NCBI GenBank assembly: GCA_035582835.1
Contig: JAYKAV010002519.1
Location: 186,001-250,000 of the forward strand
Source: Phoebastria nigripes
Lineage: Eukaryota; Chordata; Aves; Procellariiformes; Diomedeidae
Direction: 5' to 3'
DNA length: 64,000 nt
The notes below the pieces were generated by a model. That model had not been told where the DNA came from and searched no databases. It saw only the letters and a list, made by a program, of their open reading frames with translations. The position numbers were made by a program, and so were the translations under genes. Below, in pieces: positions 49,701 to 59,700 of the stretch (its first letter is position 1; each line of letters opens with the position of its first letter).

Positions 49701-52027
49701 ACTTTAAGCCTGAATCAAACTTTCACAAAAACAAGAGGACTTACTATCTGTTACATTTCTTCCTACATAGTCATTTATAGGTGATCATATATTTAACACC
49801 ACTGATCAGATATGTTAATGTCTTACACCTCATTTGTACTCTGTTTGCAAAGATACAAAGACAAAATGAACACAGAATATACAGGACAATGGAAAAGGAG
49901 ATACAAAGGAAAGTGGAAACAGAAAAAAATTGGGCATTGAGGGCAAATTCTGGCCCAATGCTCATTNATCTCTATCATCTTTAATGGGATAAATGAGTGC
50001 ATGTAGCTGGGCGCAAAAATTGTTGTAATTGCTAAAAATAATACAGTTTATATGTTTTAGATAGGCTCTACAATAAAAAAGATACTTGTGTTTCTGAACA
50101 TATTGCTGATATTTCTATGTCTGACTTCATCACTTAGAGGACAGAATGGGACAGTTATGAGGATCTGGTAAGAAAATAAAGGATATGGTCAACTGACATC
50201 AGTTTGTAATTTTCTCCTTCAAACTGAATATGTATCACAAAAAACTAAGAGGAGCAGGTGTTACAATAAGAAAGCATTGACTTTTATAGTAGCCTTTAAC
50301 CTCTCAATATGAAAGAAAGTACCTTCAATGTACCTAAACAAAATCAGCCCATGACTCAGTATCAGAGAAGGGACAACATCTGGCCTGGCTCTAACCTTAA
50401 CATACAATAGCATAATTTTAATTCCAGTGAATTTCTTTATTTGTCTGATTTTAGATTTTCCTTTAAGAAACAAGAAAATAGTCTGTTTCTAGCAGGAATA
50501 TTAAAAGCTCAGACATGTATTTGAGATGTGCATCTAAAACATTTTCTTCCGATCATCTATCCAGACAATAAACATTTTTCCTGTTCTGTTTCCTGTTGAT
50601 TTGGCAATTTTTATCTTCTAATCAAAAGATTTTATTTTCTTGTATGCCAGAAAGGTAAAGATAAGGAAAACACAGTACCTAGTACAGACGTAGCCAGTTG
50701 TGTTTCAGAAAATATTTCAGTGGCTGAGCATCAGGATACAGATGGGCTGATGTGCTCACTTGCTAAAGGCATCTTTGGTTTATCTGTGGTTACTGATTAT
50801 CTGAGTTCTAGACTGAGATAATGATTTTTTCCTTCTTCTAAAAAAAAACCACCACTCTTCAAAGCAGCACTGCTATAGGAAGATTAAAATATTCAAATAC
50901 TAGGAAATGTGTGCAACAAATCAAATCTTTCTCTGCAATTTCTGATAGAAGGCAACAATTATTAGGACCTTGGNCTGTAGATAGGTAATTTGAGTTATAA
51001 TGAGCAAGGGTGAAATCCAACCCTATTTTCACTGACTTTAGCAGAGGCAAGATTTTTTCCTGATCTTCCAAAGCATTAAGCACATATCATATACTCTGTA
51101 AGTCTTGAGCCGTCATGACTCTTGCTTTACATCCCAAAATAGAAGCATCACAGATTCAAAAGGAGAACCACTTGGTAGATACAAAAAACTCATATGTTTC
51201 ATATAGAAAGAGCAGGCATGCTTATTCTTTTCACCTGAACTCCATCAAAATTTTCAGTAGAATTTATCAAAAAGGTCAGCTTGTTCATGAGCAGAATACC
51301 ATGCATAAGCAAAGGTGCTTGGACAAGGAAACTGCAGGAACAATTTCAGTTTTCAAAACCAGATACATACAGAAATCTATTAAAAAATATTTAAAGTGCA
51401 GATTCTAAACCCAGACACTTCATTCCTGCAGTGATTTTACCAATGACATATAGATCAGGAAAAACCCACCCTTCTCTTGCTAATCACCTCCCTGCAACAT
51501 TTCTAAATGTGGGCTTTGGGTGGATTTTTTCCTGCTATAAGATTGGCAGACAAATTGGTAATCTATGCCAACACTATGGATTTTGTCATTGTTATATCTC
51601 TTCGGAATTCGTTCACCAGCGCAATAAATATGCCCTACATTTTTGTCTTAGATATATGCAAATTTGCATCTGGATGAATTTACAAACTTCAGCTTGTCTG
51701 CACAAAATTGTTATACTACTGAAGATGTGTATGAGTGCTTTTGTTATGCTATGCAGTGTCACATATATGTGCTCAGGCAGACCTGTACAGTAAAGAAGTA
51801 AAACGTACTTCCTGCACAGTAACTGCACAAATCTTTCACACAAATAGAACATTTACTCCTGCTGGATAAAATACCAGTTTCATTTGGGCAGGGATTGTGT
51901 CAGGATAAACAATGACCAGAGGACAGTGGTATTCCTAGGGATGATCAATAAAAATTCCAAGCTAAAACTTATAATTGGTTCTTAATACAAATGGTAACAA
52001 TTATTGAAAGAAAGTGACTCAGAGTCA
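46720..52027. other. No gene recognised
   Basis: About 5.3 kb of AT-rich DNA. A T-rich tract lies at 47953-48005, including 13 T at 47992-48004. Two short phrases recall old LINE tails: 49935-49955 (GGCAAATTCTGGCCCAATGC) and 51009-51030 (GGTGAAATCCAACCCTATTTTC). They are too short to delimit. Open frames up to 120 codons (51431-51793) have no recognised domain. Confidence 0.5.
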
Positions 52028-52051
52028 GCGTCCAGCCAGGGTCAGCCCACC
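52028..52051 (+). mobile_element. 24-base fragment matching the family-A LTR 3' end
   Basis: GCGTCCAGCCAGGGTCAGCC followed by CACC is the same as the last bases of the family-A LTR before its terminal ACA, yet sits alone about 380 bases upstream of a complete copy. Similarity stops immediately on both sides. Confidence 0.55.
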
Positions 52052-52598
52052 GTGGAGAACATTTGTAACGGTTGTCCCCCTCTAAACTGCTCTCCAAATG
52101 ACTGCAATAGTCCAGGTTGTTTCCAAAGGAATTGCATTTCAACCTAGGATGGTTGCAGACACATAATTTCAGACAAATTTAAAGATCTAGATCTCAAGTT
52201 CTTTCTAAACTTTAAGACATCCTAGTGTTCCAAAAAGCAGTGATTAATTTGGCTTCATCTTGCTGAACCAAAGTGTCAATGATTTAATTTGAAAAGATGA
52301 ATTATTTTCATCAAACATTATGCTTTCTTCTGTTCTGTGTGAATTACAGTCTGTAGGTATCTGGTAACCAAGAATCAGCTATGTAGGTTGTATCATTTAT
52401 GCCAGAGATGTCTTCAGGGCAGAAATACATTGCTGTATTGGGTTTGCATGGCAAGGTTTTGGTAGCGGGAGGGCTACAGGGGTGGCTTCTGTAAGACGCT
52501 CCTAGAAGCTTCCCCTGTGTCCAATAGAGCCAATGTCAGATGGCTCCAAGACAGACCTGCCACTGGCCAAGGCTGAGCCCGTCACTGACGGTGATAAC

Positions 52599-52606
52599 AT
52601 ATTTAA
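52599..52606 (+). promoter_or_regulatory. LTR TATA-like box
   Basis: ATATTTAA, followed by GAAGAGTAAAGACTGCTG, conserved in the inverted copy at 43198-43205. Confidence 0.5.
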
Positions 52607-52731
52607 GAAGAGTAAAGACTGCTGCACAACAGCAACTGCAGCTGAAGAGAGGAGTGAGAATATGTGAGAGAAACAACTCTGCAGACACGGAAGTCAGGGA
52701 AGAAAGAGGGGGAGGAGGTGCTCCAGGTGCT

Positions 52732-53130
52732 GGAGCAGAGATTCCCCTGCAGCCCGGGGTGAAGACCAAGGTGAGGCAGGCTGCCCCCCTGCAGCCCATG
52801 GAGGTCCACAGTGGAGCAGATATCCACCTGCAGCCCGTGGAGGACCCCATGCTGGAGCAGATGGATGCCCGAAGGAGGCTGTGAGCAGGCTCCTGGCAGG
52901 ACCTGTGGCCCTGTGGAGAGAGAGGAGCCCACGCTGGAGCAGGTTTGCTGGCAGGACTTGTGACCCCATGGTGGACCCACGCTGGAGCAGTCTGTTCCTG
53001 AAGGACTGCACCCCATGGAAAGGACCCATGCTGGAGCAGTTTGTGAAGAACTGCAGCCCATGGGAAGGACTCACATTGGAGAAGTTCATGGAGGACCGTC
53101 TCCCGTGGGAGGGACCCCACGCTAGAGCAG
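52732..53130 (+). repeat. Degenerate tandem array inside the LTR
   Basis: Copies of a GGAGCAG core, usually in CTGGAGCAG and often preceded by CCCATG or CCCACG, start at 52732, 52813, 52854, 52936, 52984, 53034, 53078 (as GGAGAAG) and 53124 (as AGAGCAG). The intervals are 81, 41, 82, 48, 50, 44 and 46 bases, which suggests a unit of about 41 to 50 bases with two units whose core has been lost. Confidence 0.7.
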
Positions 53131-53346
53131 GGGAAGAGTGTGAGGAGTCCTCCCCCTGAGGAGGAAGGAGCAGCAGAGACAACGTGTGATGAACTGACCC
53201 CAAAGCCCATTCCCCATCCCCCTGCACCACTCAGGGGGAGGAGGTAGAGAAATCGGGAGTGAAGTTGAGCCTGGGAAGAAGGGAGGGGTGGGGGGAAGGT
53301 GTTTCAAGATTTGGTTTTTATTTCGCATTATCTGATTTTGATTGGC

Positions 53347-53352
53347 AATAAA
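53347..53352 (+). terminator. LTR polyadenylation signal AATAAA
   Basis: AATAAA in GGCAATAAATTAAATT, conserved in the inverted copy. Confidence 0.6.
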
Positions 53353-53540
53353 TTAAATTAATTTCCCCAGGTTGAGTCTGTTTTGCCCGTGACGGTAATC
53401 GGTGAGTGATCTCTCTGTCCTTATCTCGACCCATGAGCCTTTTGTTATATTTTCTTTCCCCTGTCCAGTTGAGGAGGGGAGCGATAGAGTGGCTTTGGTG
53501 GGCACCTGGCNTCCAGCCAGGGTCAGCCCACCACAATTGC

Positions 53541-56500
53541 CAAAGTTTTCTTAAGGAGATTACTCGTGGGGATTATGCTGGCTTTCAAAAGGCAGCTGTT
53601 GCACAAGGATAGTGAGCACAATAAAGAGATGTTGAACTCTGAGGACTTGATGTTCTGCTCCTGTAAATCACACTGAACTCTTCTGCAGCGTGCCAGTTTT
53701 AGCTAGCCACAAATCCAAACATTTCTCACATTTAAGAAAAGATAATTATCCTCGTGACACAAACTAACGCCTGCTAGGCAATAATCTTTTTCCCATTCCA
53801 TTTCTTTAGTGAAAAGCACTATTGCTGCTGAAAACAACTAACTTTTTTTGAAGTTAAAAAGAAAACAAGAACCCAATAAAACAGAAATCCTCTTCTCAAT
53901 TCTCTCCTCTTCTCTCCTCTTGCAAGAAATANAAGTGAGAATAAGACACAGCAGAACTAACAGTCTCTCTCTACCAAACCTGCTTATAATTCAAAATATA
54001 ACAGGGTTTTGTCTGGCTGGAATTGTTCATGTAGAGAGGAAAACTGTGTTACTAATTCCAGGATGATGAAAAACATAAAAGGTTTCTGGTCTAAGCATTT
54101 CAAGCAGAGGAAAAAANGGTATAATTTACAAAACTGAAACAATTTTGCCTTATAATATTTTCAACATGAATACCATGTAACTTATACACTTGAGTGCAAC
54201 GGTACCTGTCCAGGTGTCCAAAATTAGACCTGCGCTTATACTCACCGTGATTGTTATTAGTTCACATATAATGGTTATTTTTACATCAACAATTACCACT
54301 GTTTACTGCTTCATCTCAGAGAGGTGATGACAGACTAGGAACAGTGACTGCTGACTTCCAGGCAGAATGCAACCTTTTCAGCTGCAAAATCAGCGAGGGC
54401 AGGAAGGGAAACACCATGCGGAAAAGGACAGAAGCAGCAGACAGGACTCTTGGTTCCAGCAACCTCCTCTCAACCACTTCATATTAGTACAGGCTGTGCT
54501 CTTTAAAGCAAAAATGTACTATGTTACCTGAGAGAGTTACATATGCAATAAGGGGTAGTAAAGCAAAGAACTTGAAATATGTTAGGTGTAGGTGTCATTT
54601 GAAACAATAGCCAAGCCCCAGTGTATATTATGCAGGTAATTACTATCAATCAGCTACTTAAGGCATTGAAAATTTAATATATAGTAGTGGTATGAAGAAA
54701 GAATGTCTAAATACAAGACAAAATGTCTTTATCCCTAAAGAATACTCTAGGTAGGCTAGAGGTTGGTGCACTAGCTTGTCAAACTTCCCAAAGGTTTTTT
54801 CTTTTGATGGAATGCAAGACAAAGAGAGTGTGTGTTAGGAGCAAAAGACCCTGTGAGGCTACAGAAATCAATAAGCTCTTGAGAGACAAGGAGAATAAAT
54901 ATTTGTATATATGTGGGAATGTGAAGTAGGGGGGATCTCTTGCTTTAATAAAAAGTGTTTAAATTGTTTTTAAGGCAAAAGCAATAAAAAAAAAAAATTG
55001 CCTTTCAGTTAAAATAATTCCTTTGTGAATTCTTCTTCAGCCAAATGGCAGTAACAACATTAGAGGAAGAACGATTTTTCTTTTTCCCTGAAGCAATGTT
55101 TTAGAGCAGTTGCCTCTAGAGTTTGTCATGGGGCCCGATCCTGCCATCATTGCTCTGAGACTGCTCTCATTACCGTTATAATAACAGTCAGTCACAATTG
55201 TTTCATCTTTCCTGAGATGTTTGGTTGGTTGTTTTTTGTGGCACATTTGCATGTATGTGCAAAACTTTCANCCAAGAGGACTGAAACATCTACAGTGAAA
55301 GTCAGTGAGAACTTTGCAAGAAGAAAAAGCAAAACATTTAGACAAATACTTGACAAAAAGACAAGGAGTAACTTTTTTTATAATAATATTCCCAGATAAA
55401 GCCTCCTTTTCAATGATAACTAGGACCAAATGTTCATCTTTTCATCTCAAGTAAAAATGAAAGCACCCAGCTGTGGCAATTTTTGAGAAAACAAGAGAAA
55501 AGCNCTAGCCCATGGATTTATAGCTTCTTGTTCACCCCTCTTGGTAATTTTATAAACATATTTAAAATACTCTCAACTAGAGCTGCAGATGTCCATCATA
55601 TTCCAGCCGTAGACAACTCCATTTATCTTTGTGTGGGACCGCACGCAGTATTCCCTCACCATACTGAATGGACATCTTGGACAGATGGCACATCCTTCAG
55701 CCCTTTACAAAACAGAATTTGTAAAAGCCCCGAAAGTCTGAGGTAATGAAGACTGAACTTGACCTGAAAGACTGGGAGTGCCAAGGGGACACCGTTAACA
55801 GCAAGAAATGTTTTACTATACTTACAGTCTTCTGTAATGCCATATTGTGAAAATTGTCCTGGGCATCCAAAATCACACATAAACATGGTGAGAACAACTT
55901 GATACCTTACACGCTTTGTGCTTCTGAATGCCATGTTGCCATACCATATTAAATATGGTATGTTGCCATAATACCATACTAAATAGCAGAAGAAGAACAC
56001 TGAAATATATCAACAAANTCAGAAATGATTTTACATTAGCACTGTCATTTTTCTCCTTGATTTTCCTCTTTTAAGCAGAAAGGCTATATTTAANTTGAAA
56101 TAGATATCTTTAAGATGATGTGATAATGTGCGATACGNTCATTTGTAAAATATAATTCATTGTTGCACCCAGAGCTTTATTTTGTCACTGAATGAGACGA
56201 GAAGGCTGAACTTCAAATCAGCTCATTCAAATCAGGAGTCACCTACTGGGTTTCTGATCAGTAGGAGACAGAAATACTTTTGTATCTTTTAGTCTGAGTC
56301 TGGTACCATAAAACCAGGCACAGATAAATTGCTGTTAAACCTTTTAAGATTTTGCAAAACCTGATGTATTTGTTTTCATTTCTAATGAGTTGATAGACTG
56401 AATTGTCACTTAGCAGATTTGTGACCCTATGGNCTAAATAGCAATGCCTTCTGCCTATGACACTCAATTTGAACATGTTTGCACCAGTGAGACCACTTAC

Positions 56501-58639
56501 TGCTTTATTCTGTGGCTTGCATTCATTGCAAATAAACCACCAAAGAGAGCACGTACATTTCAAGCTCTAGTATCTCTATTGCCACAAAACACATAGATAA
56601 AAATATTTAGTAGTTTCCTCCTCAAAGTCTAGCTCACAGATACCTTATTGTTACTTNAGCCAGTTTTCAAGATAAAAGGCTGAGTACAGAGATAAAAAAG
56701 TTGTAAGGAGGAGGATAGCCTCCATATATGGAATGCATAGATATTTTCATTTTAATTATTTATTTGCACATCTTATTTTTAACTAAACATTTGAACCGGT
56801 AAAAGTACTGTATTGAGTGCTTAAGAAACAGATTTCTCTAATGCTTTAAAAATACATTTTTTGTCATCAAAAAACTTTCCTTCAGATTGTTACAGGAATA
56901 TAATGGAGTGTGATATGGCATAGCACTTTATGTATATAGCATGCTTATTGTATGCTATTACATTTTAGGTACAGTATGAGTATAGTTTATAAATAAATTT
57001 GTATATAAAAATACAAAATATAATTGGAATTGTCATAATGAACTATGTAATATTGTTCATTAACTAGTAGATTCAGTAAAGTTGCTGGCTTGATACACTG
57101 GACTTGATGGCCTCTGTACTGAGATCAACTTTTAACAGTGATATTTATTTAGGATTTGAGTTACTGCAACCGAAGGTGAGACACAGACATCTAAGTCATC
57201 TAACCTAAGCCTTGAGTCTGGCACCCACCTTGTAGTTAGTGCAGAGAAGCAGCAGCATCTTAGGATAGGATGGCTTTCTGGAAGTGTCTGAGGTGTTTGG
57301 GACGAACTGTTCTTGTGGAGCATAAGATTTCTCAGAAGAAAAAAAAAAGTCTTGTAAGATTTTACATATCTGACTGCATAAATGAGAATATACCTAGTTG
57401 ACGGTACCATAGTCACCATACTGAATTGACACATGAACTACAATTTGCTTAAAAATTTTCACTAGATATTGTTCTGACCTGCTCTAGACTCTTGAAAACT
57501 CCTTGAAAGAAGAGTAAAAGGTTACATGACACTAATGGAGCTGGATTCCACTACTGCAGTTTTAAGGTTCATGAATCTAAAGCAAGTGGGTATCTTTAAA
57601 GCAGAATTGAAAATGTCTCAAAATGGAAAGGGGAGACTTGAGTCCTCAACCACCGATCTCTACCATTGCAGGTGGTCATGTAGTAGCTGGCTACCTCAGA
57701 AAGTCCACAGAATGTGATAGAAATTACTAGCCACAAAATGCTTTCCAAGATCCAAGTTCACTAACTTCAAGCTCCTGCAAAAAGATCAAAATTTGCAGCC
57801 GTCATCTAACNTAGGAAAGTATCACTTGGATTCAAAGGCATGTTCAACCACCATCCAATGTNCTAGATCTCTGCAATAGCAAGGGATTTTTTAAACAAAA
57901 TTCCCAGATGATCCTTGAATACAAAGCATGTCCTACACTAGGGAAGAATAACAATCCCAGTTCTCTCTTCTAAATGTATCTATCTCCACTATTCCATTTT
58001 AACACAAATTTTTTTCCGTTTGGTGTAGTCATGACCGTATGAACAGGCCATGTAAACATCAGACAGCTGAGAAAATGTAGTGTGCATAGGAGAATAAGTT
58101 TCCTCTATCTTTCCTGCCCTCAGCTGTAGCCTATCTCCTGCGTTTCCCAGGAAAGCAAAGCACAGCCAACAAAGCTGAAGGGCAAAGTGGTGCTCCAGGG
58201 TCAGAAGGGCCTTGCAGGTCCACCTCACAGAGAGGTGACCAACAGAAGCTCTGAAACATGAAACTCTTACAAGCACAAAAAGACAATGAATTAATCTTCT
58301 TTCAGATCCCCTTGGAGATACCAACACATCAGATGCCTGTAGTTTCATGTCACAAATTGGATTTACTGAATCCAATGCATATATTTAGGTATACCATTTA
58401 GTTACATAGTCTTTTCCATAAGCTTATGAACTAAAATAAAAAAAAAAGAAAAATGAGAAATTGCTTCTTGCCACTACTAGCTTTTCAAAATTTTACTCTT
58501 TCGAAATTTAGGAGTCATATTCAACCTTTCAGTCAAAGTTAATTCTCACCTAATATGTAAACATTTGATCTTCTACAACATTAAGTTTAATTTCAATAAA
58601 TGTTATGTTTCCCTGATATTTGCCCCAAATATGAAGAGT
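53541..58639. other. No gene recognised
   Basis: About 5.1 kb of AT-rich DNA. It contains a perfect 21-base palindrome at 55941-55961 (separate entry). A phrase at about 57085-57125 (GACTTGATGGCCTCTGTACTG) faintly recalls a sense-strand LINE tail but is not convincing. No gene was recognised. Confidence 0.5.
55941..55961. repeat. 21-base palindrome
   Basis: ATACCATATT and AATATGGTAT pair perfectly around a single A. A partial direct copy of the left arm, ATACCATACT, follows at 55971-55980. Confidence 0.95.
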
Positions 58640-59700
58640 CATCATATAATTTTCTAACCTTAATTTGGTCAAACTGGGGTGATTAAACCAACCTCTTTTA
58701 ATATTTCTTCATAATACAGTTATTTCAGTGTTCTGATCATTTTACTAGCCTCTTTTAGAATTTGTTACAAATTACTCTGTTACAAATTACTCTGTTATAT
58801 CAGAGCACAGTGCTCTAGATGAAGTTTTACCAATGTCTCGTAGAATGATCGTTCCCACCTCTGACCCTAAAAGTATTTCACCTACTTCATCCTTGAATTT
58901 CATGAGACTTTTTCAAAGCTGTTTCATACTGGTGGTTCATAGCTGTTATATGATCAGTCAAAGCATGTAGGTCTCTTTCCCCCTCCTTTATTTCTAGCTA
59001 GTTAATTTCTACTTCAGAATAGAAGTGCTTGCGCTATGAGATTTTTGCACTTTGTGCCATTAATTTCCTAACCTTTCAGTTTGAAGGGACATTTCACCCT
59101 TCTTGTACAAGGTTCTGGTCCTGCTTGGCACTGTCAAGGACTCCCAAATCAAAAAGTCGTAGGCACATGTATTAGTTCATATCCTGAAGTTACTAACGAA
59201 ATAGGGACAATCCCAGAACCGACTTCTGAGGGATATTATTCCTGAAAATTGGCCTTTGCCATAACCTATGATAGCCTCCTTAGCCAGTTTCTCTTACAAT
59301 TCCTAATTCTTTTATTAATCCCTGTAATTTCCACCTTAAATAATAATTTCCTATAGAACATTATAACGAAAGAATTACTTAAATCAAGANAGATTAAGCC
59401 CACTGAATTAATTCCATCTAAGAAATTAGTCATTTTAGCGGAAAAGACATAAGATTAGTCAAACACAATTCAGCTTTGATGATCAATATTGCAATTTATC
59501 CCACTTTACCACTTCCCAATTACCTCCATCCTTGATTGTTCTTTGTTTCAAAATGTGTTCCAAGAATTTGCAGAGTACTGAAGTCAACCTAACAGAGCCG
59601 TTGTTGCTTAGATCACTCTCTTCCCTTTTCAGTACTATTTTTTCTATTTTCCAGTCATTAGGTACTATCCCCCAAATAATACAGATTCATTTAAAATTTT
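58640..59700 (-). mobile_element. Ancient CR1/L3-like LINE, about 1 kb of decayed reverse transcriptase
   Basis: This is the longest old LINE relic in the window. Read antisense, the plus strand carries the L3/CR1 landmarks in order. AGAGCACAGTGCTCTAGATG is the 'QLWSS' region. GCATGTAGGTCTCTTTCC is the 'KDLGV' region. CGACTTCTGAGGGATATTATT is the 'GVPQGS' region. CTTAGCCAGTTTCTCTTAC is the 'WLxxYLxxR' region. ATTACTTAAATCAAGA precedes the 'DFxKAFD' region. CTGAAGTCAACCTAACAGAG, followed by TTTTCCAGTCATTAGGTAC, is the 'NYRPISL' region. So nearly the whole palm is represented, with many stops and indels. An exact 15-base tandem duplication occurs inside it at 58764-58793. Its spread and decay mark an insertion far older than the CR1 at 2309. 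Confidence 0.75.
58764..58797. repeat. 15-bp tandem duplication
   Basis: GTTACAAATTACTCT occurs twice in a row with no mismatch, followed by GTTA. It lies within the LINE relic and is probably a later replication slippage event. Confidence 0.95.

Larger units (their letters stand above)
52434..53535 (+). mobile_element. Solo LTR, family A, copy 2 (endogenous retrovirus)
   Basis: A complete 1102-base solo LTR in plus orientation, beginning TGTATTGGGTTTGCATGGC and ending GGGTCAGCCCACCACA. ATTGC at 52429-52433 and 53536-53540 is an exact 5-bp target-site duplication. It is inverted relative to the copy at 42257, and the different target sequences show two independent insertions. Motifs are ATATTTAA at 52599-52606 and AATAAA at 53347-53352. 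A degenerate tandem array with a GGAGCAG core spans 52732-53130. A stretch of about 14 bases present in the other copy is missing just before the TATA-like box. Open frames of 114 codons (sense) and 224 codons (antisense) have close counterparts in the other copy. The length and the 5-bp duplication suggest an ERVL-like family, which is an inference. Confidence 0.95.

Noticed and set aside
42257..53535. A provirus bounded by the two family-A LTRs
   Set aside because: The LTRs are inverted, have different target-site duplications, and no gag, pol or env similarity lies between them.
57085..57130. Possible sense-strand LINE tail (GACTTGATGGCCTCTG)
   Set aside because: Too short, and the neighbouring landmarks are absent.
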